From contig JADNRX010000582.1 of assembly GCA_015501595.1 (NCBI GenBank), positions 1-31,407 on the forward strand: a stretch of 31,407 nucleotides of DNA. Direction: 5' to 3'. This stretch comes from Hymenopellis radicata. Lineage: Eukaryota; Basidiomycota; Agaricomycetes; Agaricales; Physalacriaceae. Both the position numbers and the translations under genes were made by a program. Under the pieces are notes generated by a model that saw only the letters and a program-made list of their open reading frames with translations, did no database searches and was not told where the DNA came from. Shown here in pieces: positions 1-10,401 of the stretch (position 1 is the first letter of the stretch; every line of letters starts with the position of its first letter).

Positions 1-1
1 A

Positions 2-1048
2 TATACCGCTTTGGTGGACCGCCACCTTATCCACGGCGTGGACGTGTCCCCCGACATCGACGACGCCGCTCTGTCTCTCTTAGAGACGGTTCAACTCTCC
101 ACCTTGCATCGCATTTTAGGACTGGAAACACACTCATCCACTGCAGTTCTCTTCACCGACCTCGGGCTTCAACCACTGCGGTGTCGCCGTCTCATTCTTT
201 GCCAATCTTACTTAAAATACTTGATAGCACTGCCACTAACACATTGTGCTAGGCTCGCACTCCATCCGAAGACTTGTATAATGAACACCACAGCTTATGG
301 TTCCGCGACCTCGATCGTGTCCTCACATCATTTTCCACCCACATCCCGTGCCCGCGCTACCCCTCGTCCACACCATGACCCCGGATTCAATCGACTACCT
401 CGTTCGCAGGGTGAAATCATCTCAGTCAAACTCTCTCGATGTCAAAATCATGAATTCGGTATCCCTGTATATGCTACATGGCCGACTGGAGCCACAAGAA
501 GACGTCCGGGACCTTCGATTCACATCACGACAACTTTACGCCATTACCTACGACGCGTACCAATAACGAAACATCGTTACGCGTTGACGAGGTTGTTGCT
601 TGGACAGCATACTCTCCATGCCGTTCACTCTGATGATTCTCAGGCGCCGCTTCTTTTGCAGCAGTGCCGCTTGTGTCACGCTCACCTAGAGACACCCGAG
701 CACATGCTGCTCCAGTGTACAGCAGATCCAGACACAGTCGCGATCCGGCAAGAGTTCGTTGACTGCCTCACTACGCTCGGATGGCCCCGTTTTTGGCCAT
801 CATCAATATTCACAGACGGCGCGGCACTCTGTCGGTTAAGGTCTTTGATCTTCTCATGGGATAGTGTTCAAATTGTAGCACGATGGGTATTTCACACGAT
901 GCGCCGTTGGAAGGTTTTGTCCTTGTAGTCACATCCGAGAAGATGACACTGCTGGAGGTATCGAAGGAGTAGGGGGTTGTTTACCTATTACATTCTTCCT
1001 GTATAGCCTGTCCCTGAGGGGCCCCGGCTGTAATACTACTACTACTAC
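2..1048 (+). mobile_element. Degenerate 3' end of a non-LTR (LINE) retrotransposon
   Basis: The reading frame is open from the window edge and ends at 928. It resembles the region behind the reverse transcriptase in fungal LINEs. Near the end lies a zinc-knuckle-like motif, C-x2-C-x8-H-x4-C (CRLCHAH...EHMLLQC, about 675-720), typical of the RT zinc-binding domain. The copy is broken. Between about 290 and 525 the family-like protein (TMTPDSIDYLVRRVK, LYMLHGRLEP) continues in a different frame, and the original frame resumes at about LRHYLRR. That means at least two compensating frameshifts. A roughly 100-nt 3' untranslated stretch follows, then a (TAC)n tail at 1034-1048, as expected for target-primed insertion. 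The 5' part lies outside the window. Identification is by motif recognition only. Confidence 0.75.
1034..1048 (+). repeat. (TAC)5 microsatellite, probable LINE tail
   Basis: Five TAC units sit directly behind the LINE 3' untranslated stretch and directly against the end of the SDR coding region. Read on the minus strand the repeat is GTA/TAG, and its first TAG (1045-1047) is the SDR stop codon. Confidence 0.7.
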
Positions 1049-2177
1049 TCCGTAATCTGAGTCTCTGCCAGGGCCAGTGGCTTGTCTTCCTTCAAAGCAG
1101 GTCTGTTCGCAGTTCCCGCTGTAGTGCCAGCGTCCACCGGCAAAATAACCCCAGTGATCCACCTCGCTTCCTTGCTGGCGAGGTACAATATAGCATACGC
1201 CACATCCCACGCGTCACCCTCAACCTTCATGAGATTTTGGTTGATTCTTGCTTGGCGCATCTCGTCTGTCATGCCGCGACCGCGTACCATTGGAGTGAAT
1301 ACCATGCCCTGGAGGTAAATACTTAGTCGTTCAATAGTTTGATAACTTTGTGCTTACCGGAGCAACGCAGTTCACGCTAATCATTTGAGATTCCTTCATT
1401 GGTACTCTTCAAACCAAGTGTTAACGTTGATTACTCACCGGATCTGTTCAGGGCCGTGGTGAGCAGCCATTGCCCTTGTAAGCTGAATGATTGCTCCCTT
1501 GGAGGTGGGATACAGCACGCCTGGATTCCCTCCTTTCACTGCCAGATTCCTTCGTCAGTGAAGATCTTACATACACAATGCGAGCTCACATCCAGAAATA
1601 GACGACATGTTCACGATCGAGCCTCTGCCTACTTTGCGCATCTCCGGGATGGCAAAGCGCGACATCAACACCATACTGGTGACATTCGTCCTAAAGTCCC
1701 GATCCCATGCTGCGAGATCCACGTCGACCACTGTTCCGTGGGGACCGCCGACGCCGACTGCAAGGGAATGAATGAACGCACGCCTGATGTATAACGTACA
1801 CTCACCAATATTGACCAAGATATGGACCGCTCCGAAAAGCTCCACTGTCTTCTCCACAGCCTTCTTGCAAGATTCTTCGCTGGTAACATCGCATTGAATC
1901 ACTTCGGAAACGCCACCCTCAGCGGCGATCATATTCTGTGTTTCCTTCGCCCATTCCTCGTTGAAGTCTAAGAGCGCGACTTTCGCTCCTTGTCGGGCGA
2001 GTATGATCGCTGCAGCGCGTCCATTGCCGATTTCTCCTGACATGCGGGATCCAGCGCCAGTTACGATCGCGACCTGTGGCGTATATGAGGTAGAGATCCT
2101 GGCACATCACTTGTACTTACATCCCCGTTCAACTGAAATGCGAGCGGAGGCCTGTTCGCTATCTGTTCTGAGCTCAT
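1045..2177 (-). CDS. Short-chain dehydrogenase/reductase (classical SDR)
   Basis: Six exons on the minus strand: 2121-2177, 1806-2073, 1590-1757, 1439-1538, 1358-1376 (19 nt) and 1045-1308. They join in phase to 291 aa. Seen: a Rossmann cofactor motif starting TGAGS (residues 24-28) with a following glycine-rich stretch, a conserved NMSSISG strand with the likely catalytic Ser161, and the active-site pair Tyr174/Lys178 in YPTSK, followed by VNCVAPG. The family uses NAD(P)H to oxidise or reduce alcohols and ketones; the substrate cannot be read from sequence. The exon after the first intron begins VAIVTG, which fixes the start at 2177. The gene lies 296 bp downstream of the MFS permease on the same strand, suggesting a shared catabolic role. 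The stop codon falls inside the LINE tail, so the native C-terminus may have been altered. Confidence 0.9.
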
Positions 2178-2473
2178 GGTCGTTCTCAGGAAGATTGTTA
2201 GTACGGTGTGTCCCGTGTGAGACCAAAGTCATGTGAAGCACTTTTAACATATTCAGGGCTAACGACTAGTAGGACTCTTGCTAGAGTCCCCTGACACCGA
2301 CAGCTCAGCGCTCAGCTCTCAGAGCGCCTAGAGGATAAGGACAAGGCAGGCAAATAATCACTAAACCTCGCGAGGCGTAGATCATGTTCTTCACATTGAT
2401 TGCGCATAACATTCTTCCTCGCAGGTACGATACTTTATTGTACACTATCGTCTTGACTTACTTCATAACGCCT

Positions 2474-5235
2474 TCACAGCACATATCGGAAATCCTGATC
2501 ATCAAGTCAATGCGCGTGATAGGTCGCGTTGAAATCCGAGTCACCTTGTTCTCCCACTCCGTCTTGTCTTGCATACCGGCCTCCATGGACTTGGCCATGT
2601 CCGGAGCACCATATTTCTGGTTACGGCGTTTGTTGGAAATGAACATACTATCTCAAAGTCAGTCACAAAGAAAGGAGTCGGGCCTCTAGTGAACGTACTA
2701 AATGAACAATGTGATCTGGCAAATGAGCTTGACAGAGTATCCAGCAAGTAAGCCGGCTGTAGCGGAAGGCTAGATAGAGGAACGACGCGGTCAAACGACC
2801 GACGATGAGACTAAACGAGTACATACGTATCGCGGAGCTTCAGATTGTTTCCTGTCGACCCTGTTCAGCCCTGTGTAGAGGTATAACGTGTAAGTAGAAC
2901 TCACACAACGAATGGACCTGCGACATTTCCGAAACAGTACGCCGTACTTGGAGATAATGAATAACATGAAAGTCATTAAGGATACAGTTTCCTTACAAGA
3001 TCACTGCCGAAGCAATAGTCTATACAATGTAAGTAGACCGATTGAGGATAGATGTGCTTGAACTCACTCGATGAGTGTACCCGCCCATATTCGAGGAGAC
3101 CATGACTAGGCCTACAGACTGAACAAATCAATCAATATTGAGATGCTGAACAAGGACTTGTCGGACTTACGAATCCCACCGACTGACAATTCACCAGCCA
3201 GAAGCACACCAAACGTTGCCAGACCAGATGGCTGGGAAGGTATGCCATACACGCCGCAGAGACGACGCATATTGTGTTGGCTAATGTTGCAGCCATAAGT
3301 CGAGCTAGGCAAACATCAGCTCACTACTCGTCGATCGCAAGTCCAGAATGAAGCTTACAGTTCTTGACGTTGAGTGTAATAATACCGCCGACCACAAGGG
3401 CTACTATCTGTATGATATCACCAACACTCTTCAGCACTGTCGTCTTCGTTGCTAAGACAGCCCGAGTTAGGAAGTAATGGTCAGCGATGCGGAGCGTGGC
3501 GTACTTGAGAAGCCCATATCCTTACTGCACTAGCGTCAGTGAATTGAACATCTCCAAGTGACACAACGCACATGATCACAGACGAGAAGTTACTCAGGAC
3601 ACCATTGGGTATTGCGGCAGCGAAAACCGAAATGAAGAGAATAATGATCTTCGGGTCCGTGGCGGCCACGAGAATATGCTCCTTCTTGAATTTACGGTTC
3701 TTGATTCCAATCTGGTTCCCAGCCACCCGACGGACCGCGAGAATGCGGTACTCCGGATTTAGGAATCGTGCAGAGGCCTGGTTATCAGTTAGGCACGAGC
3801 GACAGCCTGAGAGCACGAAGCAACGTACAGGTGAGTCTGGGAGCGCAAAGAAAACAACAACAGACCACGCCATTGTTACGGAGCCGAGAATGTAGAAACT
3901 GAATACGGACATCCGGCGGTCAGCGATCCTGGATGGTCCCAGAAGTCGTCCCTCACATGTATTTCCACTTCGCAGGCCCAGGATAGTTGTCACTGATGCT
4001 AGAGATTCCAGCTATCACGATAGGTCAAACAATGCGGGTCTCCAGATCCCGAGACATTAACGCACTCGACATACTGGTGATCACAATGAGTAAGATACTA
4101 TGCGAGTGGAAATTAAAACGTACTAGCTCCCGATAAGCCCGCCCCAACCTGATTGTGAAGGTGAGTAAATGCCGGTGCCTTGCTAAAACAACACCGACCG
4201 AGGCCCGAATACCCTGCACATTGTCAGGAGCTAGACAGATCTAATAAGTGAAGTGCTTACAGAGGAATTGTCGAAGAGGAAGCTCTTGCTGCTCGAGAAT
4301 GAGATATACTGCGTTATGCATAATAATACGGTCATACCCTCGTGTACCACCAACCGCTGCAAGCCGCTACGCATTCAGTTTCTATTCAACAGTTGAATTC
4401 GTGATAGAACATACGTCATGATCGTCAGACAAGGCGATACGAAGGCTTCGAACATGCCCAAGAAGAACCGATTCACCATGGCCGTTTGGAAATTCTTGCA
4501 CCATACCACTGCACGAGTGGTGAGTAAACAGTCTTTCGAAACGGAAGTAGTATCATTACTGGTCAAGACGGTGAATCCCCATATGAAGACCGCAGCGGCC
4601 AACACTTTCTGCGCCGGATACTTACCAATCAAAATCTGGGCGGGATATCTAAACGTTGAGATTCAGTAGTGTCGTCAAATAATGTCAAAGGTACCGTACT
4701 GAGCTAGCGCGTATCCAAAATAGACCCTGGGAGAATATCAGAGAAAATCGACGTCGAGTGTAGACGATATACATAGCACCAAGCCAGCTGATTGAGACAT
4801 CAGAATCGAACGCAGAACATAAGAAAAACGATGCTCACTTAAATTGATTACCTACGAGACCTAGTTCTTTCTGAAAACCGAATAGGTTCGCGTAGTTGAG
4901 CGCGGTTTTCTATGGAGCGGCCTCAGTTAGTCACTGTACCATACCACACGGCGAATAGAACGTACATCCAAGAACTGAAGAGTCTGCGTGATCAAGAAAA
5001 TAGGTAGGATAACCAGATCGATTCGCCATCGGATGGTGCGGTTCTGAGCGGGGGTGATCTCTTCATGATTCAGACCCTCCTTGTAGGCCGCGTAGCCGAC
5101 GTTGTTGCTCTCGTCGACCTCCTCGATAGGTTCCGGGATGTCAAGATGACGCGCCTCGCCCTTCTCCTTGTCAATGTCCGTCGAGTACGAAGTTCCAGTT
5201 GCGACGGAAGACGAGCGTTCCAATGGTGCAGACAT
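2474..5235 (-). CDS. MFS permease, allantoate-permease-like (ACS family)
   Basis: I assembled 24 exons, 524 aa, all in phase: 4966-5235, 4839-4909, 4773-4787, 4700-4726, 4560-4648, 4415-4508, 4338-4356, 4261-4288, 4199-4213, 4124-4148, 4066-4073, 3957-4011, 3829-3898, 3572-3777, 3505-3524, 3359-3451, 3171-3304, 3068-3118, 2997-3019, 2905-2946, 2827-2851, 2699-2769, 2545-2647, 2474-2494. The protein has a hydrophilic N-terminus (about 70 aa), then membrane segments with family hallmarks: LDKTALNYANLFG, WWYTRQELPLR, KDMGFSTTKTT, SSNMGGYTHR, FTAYCFGNVAGPF and a C-terminal ENKDFRYVL. This matches the Dal5-like anion:cation symporter group, which imports small organic anions (vitamins, ureides, organic acids) through the plasma membrane. 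The start at 5235 is the first ATG that leads into the family N-terminus. It is divergent from the hydrolase at 5597. The very small exons are unusual. Confidence 0.92.
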
Positions 5236-5596
5236 GGCTAGGATCCGAAACGCGACCAGAGAATTGTGTTCGGTGCTGGTCTTTATGACAAAAACGCGTC
5301 CCAGGAACGGCGGAGAGTCTAGCGGAGAGCACAAGTCATACGACCCAGTGTATCACACTCCAATATGTAATTGTCGAATATTTTCGGTCCCATGAGCGCC
5401 CCATGGGATCCTGGCTTCCTTGGCGGTGACTTGATGGCGTCTAAAGTTGGGACCTAGTGGGAGCTGTAGAATGTGGCCCTGGAATGAAAATGTTAGGTTC
5501 CTTATCGCAAACGAGAGTCCAACACGAACCGGACCGAGCTGTCTGAGAGGTAAGTAGATAAGGGAGAAGAATAACGAGCCAAAGAGCAAGAGCCTC
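5236..5596. promoter_or_regulatory. Shared 361-bp intergenic region between divergent permease and hydrolase
   Basis: No coding exon is needed here. The permease starts at 5235 leftwards and the hydrolase at 5597 rightwards, so both promoters must lie in this interval. I could not assign a specific transcription-factor site. Co-regulation is an inference from the geometry. Confidence 0.6.
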
Positions 5597-6679
5597 ATGT
5601 CAACCGATCCTGTACTCGCCAGTCCTCCGGCTGATTGCTGCCTGGATTGTTTTCCTCATGAAGGCACGCCGAAAGGAACTTGGGAAGACATAGCAGGCGT
5701 ACAAACGTACGTCTCTGTTCCACCGAGCGGGACCAGTACAAAAGTCATCATGTACTTTCCGGACGTCTGGGGCATCGACATGTTCGTTAATGGACAACTC
5801 CTGGTTGACTACTTCGCCCAAAAAGGTGAGTGTTCCGGCGTGTCCAGGGACTTGGTCCAATACGAGTTGGCAGGTTTTACCGTTTTGGCGCTGGACTACT
5901 TCAGAGGCGTTTGTTATTCTCTAGTTTCTCGTAAGTATGGCAATCTGATGCACATTCCCCATAGGACTCCGTCCAGAGACACCGGAAAAACCGCGACGAT
6001 CGCACAACGAATCCAAACTTTGACTATGATGCGTGGAAGAAGAAACATATGGCTTTCGCGGACGAACACGTACCCAAATGGATTGGGGAGGTTGTGAAAA
6101 GATATGGTTAGTCTTTCAGCATTGCTCTTGGCTCTGTATCGCTAACACGCGCGAATAGGCGACGCCAAGTATGCAGCCGTCGGCTACTGCTTTGGTGCGC
6201 CATACGTGATGAACGCGCTAGAGAAAGGCTCGATGTTCTGTACGCCCTGAGTTAGACTTGGGTCCAGCTCCGACTCTGATGCAACGTACAGGTGCTGGCG
6301 CCTTTGCTCACCCCGCATTCCTCTCCGAAAGTCATTTCTTCAAGTGTGCGAGTCAGTAGGTCGGCGTATTTTGAGTACAACATCTGATCTTCATCTCAGA
6401 ACCCCTCCTGCTATCGTGTGCTGAGACGGACCACACATTTCCAGCGGCGTCGCGTCACAGAGCAGAAGAAATTCTCCAGGAAGTGAAAGCTACCTATCAA
6501 GTCCAGCTATTCAGTCGCGTCGAACATGGCTTCGCCCTGCGTGGCGACATGTCGGATTCATATCAGCGTTCGTTTTCAGGTGTTACCCAATGGCGGGACT
6601 GACTTGTGATACAGGATGGGTCAAGGAAGAAAGCGCGGATGCTATCATCAGATGGTTCAACTTCTACATGTCTTCGTAG
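5597..6679 (+). CDS. Dienelactone hydrolase family protein
   Basis: Seven exons: 5597-5825, 5874-5908, 5965-6106, 6159-6239, 6292-6351, 6400-6567, 6615-6679. They give 259 aa in one continuous frame, a normal length for the family. The alpha/beta-hydrolase triad is complete: nucleophile Cys146 in GYCFGAP, Asp193 in AETDHTFP and His225 in RVEHGF. The N-terminus carries the usual CCLDCFPHEGTP start. The family cleaves lactones and related esters. The founding members act in chlorocatechol breakdown, but most fungal members are uncharacterised, so the substrate is open. Introns are 47-56 nt; the donors gtttgt and gttcgt are weak but the phases agree. The gene ends 6 bp before the convergent AAA+ relic. 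Confidence 0.92.
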
Positions 6680-6685
6680 CAGACA

Positions 6686-8041
6686 CTAACAAATCACTAA
6701 ACTTCCGGATGCAAATGATTGGTATGAGTGGGAGACAGAGAGCAGGATTATTGGATGATCTAAACTGGAGAATTCGTCCAAAAACTTCTCCTGGGCGGCG
6801 AGAACCACCTGCACATGAATGGCAGACCACTAGAATGAGAATCAATTTGGTCTCTATTAGCCTCATGAGCGATATTGACACTTACTTTTGACAGCGCTAA
6901 GGCTCGGGCTGTCCGAACCTGAGACCGACACCAGCTGGTGAACATCGGCAATGTAAGTGAGGTCAAGTTCACTATGTCCTTAATGGTACGGCCTGTCTCG
7001 AGCTTTAGCGTCAACATCTCGCACAGAGGAAGAAAGGGACTTACCATTCAAGTTCTTCTCCACCAACTTTTCGACATCCGCTCGCTTAAAACTGTTCTGG
7101 CCCACGACAGCCGTTTGCGTAGAGTCGGTGTCCCCGCTGGCTCGAAGAACTTGCGCCAAACGGCGTACCGCCCCGCACGATCCAACTCAGGATACTTGAT
7201 TGCTGTGATGACTGTGTAGCAGAGACAAACAGCAAGTGTTGAAGCTCGCCTATGGAGAACCTGGAGAGGAACGCCTCATCGAATGGCTTGATTCGATTAG
7301 TCGTCAGGAACGGGACCCCGCGGTGATACTCCAGCAATCGTAACGCGACAGAGACCAGTGCATTGCGCTCTAGCTGTGACGAAACCTATCAGGCGATGCC
7401 AAAGTTGATACATAAGTGCTTACATCGTGAAGACTTCTTTGCTCCAAGTAACTTCTTTTGCAAAAGCTTCAGGTGAGGGTACAGATCAATCAGAGAATAC
7501 TCAGGATCCTCGTCAAAGAAATCGTTGCCGATAGTCTTCCTAAAAAATCAATCAGCCATGGGACGGTATCACAGGAAGCCTTCAACCTCAGGAACGCAGC
7601 TGTGGCGCATTGTCAGTCACGTGTACTACATTCAGTCTTCGCCACACTGCACCTCCTGCTTTCCGATATCGCACATCGACATAGAAATAGTTGTCGCGTT
7701 CGACTGGTCGATATGTCTCTTCCTTCGATGGATCGTACACTCCTTGCTGTCGTAAATGCGGAAGCGCTTGATGAAGTGCCCCATCTGCGGCTTGGTCTTC
7801 TCGGTGTCTGGATGGTCCTCTTCTTCCTCAGAGTCAGAGTCTTCACTCTTCGTGTCGTCTTCGATCTTGGTGTCGTCGGGTGTCGCACTCTTGGTTCCTT
7901 GAAGTTGATGATCGTTTTCGATTCGTCTTGATCAACGCCTGTGGAATCGGGGACAGTGTCGACTGTTGCCACTACGTTCTCCGTAGAAGTCGCCTGGGTC
8001 TCTGCGGCATCGTTCGTCTTGAGGGATGTCATAGCGGTCAT
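6686..8041 (-). pseudogene. Relic of a DUF7025-type AAA+ ATPase with its P-loop core deleted
   Basis: Homology-like pieces run from an acidic N-terminus (EDSDSEEEED, MGHFIKRFRIYD), through a VDVRYRKAGGAVW and VPWLIDF region, to an AAA+ C-terminal part (LERNALVSVALRLLEYHRGV, FLTTNRIKPFDEAFLSRFS, ELDRAGRYAVWRKFFE, LVEKNLNG, AAQEKFLDEF). At about 7445-7480 the N-terminal domain (DEDPEYSLIDLYPHL) passes almost directly into SYLEQRSLHD, so the several hundred residues between them are gone, including Walker A and most of Walker B. Single-base losses break the frame near 7525 (T run), 7600, 7760, 7890 and 7150 (G run). Several C-terminal introns still look spliceable, so decay is partial. The intact family are nucleotide-driven remodelling enzymes; this copy cannot bind ATP. 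Confidence 0.8.
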
Positions 8042-8100
8042 ATGTAGAAGGAAAGAGAATTAGGGCAATGGATCTGCGCCGACTTAGTTAAAAGAACTGG

Positions 8101-8126
8101 TAGACGCGTTATAAAGCGCGCGTCTA
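8101..8126. repeat. Perfect 8-bp inverted repeat around a TATA-like core
   Basis: TAGACGCG (8101-8108) and CGCGTCTA (8119-8126) are exact reverse complements with a 10-nt A/T-containing spacer. They lie 60-85 bp upstream of the start of the AAA+ relic, so this may be a remnant of its promoter. Chance occurrence is possible. Confidence 0.4.
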
Positions 8127-8330
8127 TTTAATTGGATCAGATCATGATAATGCGAGGCATGCACGAAGAGTGCTGTTGGATGTTACATTAGACAGGGCTG
8201 GTCCTGCCAGCTCCGATTATACAAGGGTATTAATTTATGACTTGTCTAGCTTCGGAATGGCCTGTCGAAAAGAAAGGTGAGTACAACAACGCCTGATTCG
8301 CATGTGTCCACACACACCATCATTCCATCC

Positions 8331-8519
8331 TCAAGGATGACTACGGCGCCTCTTCTGGAATCTCCGAGGTATTATGTGTGGAGTAGGAGTGTCAGACTGC
8401 GATGCAAGAGTTGACGGGACTGCAGTGGCGCTTGTATCGGAGGGGCGCGACAATGTGAATATGTGAAGGAGTACGACGCAGATCATCCATACTCGGATGT
8501 GACTTGTGAAAGGTACCAT
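8331..8519 (-). other. Small ORF with a signal-peptide-like N-terminus (doubtful gene)
   Basis: A 62-codon ATG-initiated frame starts with a basic/hydrophobic stretch (MVPFTSHIRVWMICVVLLHI) and ends in an Arg-rich tail (RRFQKRRRSHP). It has no cysteines, CaaX box or known motif. I keep it only because this 857-bp gap (8042-8898) holds nothing else. It may be chance. Confidence 0.2.
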
Positions 8520-8898
8520 CGTTGGTAGGAAGAGTTGAAGTAGTACTGGGCTATAAGAGGATGCGTTAGCCGTCGGTCCGTTGCAGTGGCCACCAGTTGA
8601 AAAGGGGACGTACCTTTAACGCGCGAGAATGGTCCGTTTAGGAGAGCCTTTCATGAATTCTGGAGGCTTTATATTATGTGACTGCGTACGCACGCGATAA
8701 CCGCATTCTGGGGTTCGTAAAAATAATCCGTGAAAGGGCTTAGGGCGGAGTGTTCAAAGGCCCACAAAGGACACGATGTCAAGGAACGTGGTCACAATTT
8801 TATTAATAATAAATCACACGGTTGGGTGACACTGAACCTACGCCTCGAATACAAAAACACTAATTATACACGTTTGATTTGTCCTGGATTTGTCTACT
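8520..8898. other. Intergenic, no gene seen
   Basis: A/T-rich sequence downstream of the mannose-6-phosphate isomerase stop. It probably holds that gene's 3' end. No exon, RNA gene or clear repeat is visible. Confidence 0.5.
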
Positions 8899-10297
8899 TT
8901 AGTTGTTAGTTTCCACTAACGCTCTGTACATAACTAGTCCGTCCGTAGTGCCGAACTTGGCGGGCGTTTCGGCGCCAATGAAAAATACATCCCCTTCGTT
9001 GATCTCCAACGAATCTCCGGACCAAGACACGCGACCTCCGCCCTCGGTTACAACAACAAGACTCGGTCCACTGACGGCACGGTGTTCTTCCTCGCCTTGG
9101 CTCATTTTCACCTGTACAACAGAGAATTCGGGAATGGGAGGGTCATAGAGCATGCTCGCGGGAGAAGCAAACACGGTGGGCTGCACACCATGCCTGGACG
9201 CGTCAGCAGATACGTATGTCAAGCCTCCGATTAAGTTGGGAATATCACGAAGTTTTGGCGTAAGACCTGCGCGAATAACGTTGTCCGAATTTGCCATGCA
9301 TTCGATAATATCTGCCAAATCGCGCGTTAGGTCGGAACATCAGGAACATAAAAGTACCAACCCCCGGAAACGTATGCATGGGGTTCTCCGGCTCCCAGGA
9401 ATATCGCCTCTCCAGGCTCCATCTTCACATAGTTGAGAATAAAGGCACAGAACACTCCAATGTCACCAGGAAACTGCGAGTTGAGGCGAAGGACGAGGGA
9501 CTCGAGCTCTCCTTGTCCAGCTCTCAAGTACCTGGCAACAAGAAGACCCAGTTGCGTCTTGACGGCATCCTCTTCAGCCGTCATCAGCGCAGCGAAAAGA
9601 TCTTTGAGAGCCGCTTTTTCTGCTGGGCCGGTGGGTGTTGTCGAATCGGCGATGGCGCAAAAGGTATCAAGAATGGACTGGGGTATGAGAGCGGCAAGCT
9701 CGGGAGTTGTGGTAATGTTATGGGCAATGTTGGGCAAGGGAAGGAAGCCACATAACGCGCGGAATGGAGTAAGAGCAAGGGCGAGTTCGGGCTTATGATT
9801 GTCATCTTTGAAGTGTGTAAGTAGTGTACTGATTGACAATCGATTGCTTACCTTTGTAAATCTTGGGTAGCTCGGCGTGTAGTTTCTCCGCCGTCGCCTT
9901 GTCCGGATGGGTCTGTATGCTCAGAGCCTTCTCGATGGACAGGACTTTGAACAGAAAGGGTAGATTTCCGTCTGCAGCACCAGGAAAGCGTTTAATGATG
10001 TTTTCACCGAGCAACGAGGGATGGTCCTTGAGATACGAAGCTAACGACGCGTCCGATGGCAATTTGGATGGCGAAGTGGGGTGGGTACCCATCCAGAGCT
10101 GTAATAAACCTTGCCATCTTGCAGGCAAAGAGTAGAAAGCCCGATGTACTCACTTCAGCGTACGGCTTGTCATTCTGGAGCTGAAAACCTGGGTAGCTGG
10201 CAGCCGCGGCTAGATGGGCAACGGCTGAGCTGGATCCCAGCTTTCCCCAGTCATACTGCTGGGTGGTGGGAACAATCTTGAAAATTGGCGCGACCAT
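8899..10297 (-). CDS. PMI1: Mannose-6-phosphate isomerase (type I)
   Basis: Four exons: 10154-10297, 9852-10098, 9362-9805, 8899-9311. They join to 415 aa, close to fungal PMI length. The enzyme interconverts fructose-6-phosphate and mannose-6-phosphate in the cytosol, feeding GDP-mannose for cell-wall and protein glycosylation. The N-terminal QYDWGKLGS motif is present. The zinc ligands are visible in order: Gln and His in SIQTHPDK, Glu in DNHKPELA and His in AGEPHAYVSG; the catalytic arginine is in NVIRAGLTPK. The start at 10297 precedes the family N-terminus (VAPIFKIVPTTQQYDWG). The gene shares a 104-bp upstream region with the NOSIP-like gene. No frame break was found. Confidence 0.96.
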
Positions 10298-10401
10298 CGT
10301 TCGGTCTGATAGTGGTATATACAAGGGCAAAGAGAGAAACGACTGCGACGAGGACGAAAGAAAGACGCACTTGCCCGATTCGGCCACTGCTCTCTACTCT
10401 C
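10298..10401. promoter_or_regulatory. Compact 104-bp bidirectional promoter
   Basis: Only 104 bp separate the start codons of PMI1 (minus) and the NOSIP-like gene (plus). Both transcription starts and both 5' leaders must fit here or overlap the neighbouring first exon. No TATA box is obvious, as is usual for housekeeping pairs. Confidence 0.6.

Noticed and set aside
2490..5235. Several separate small genes or a decayed permease, suggested by many short broken frames
   Set aside because: Twenty-four exons with good splice sites join to one full-length permease without any frame break.
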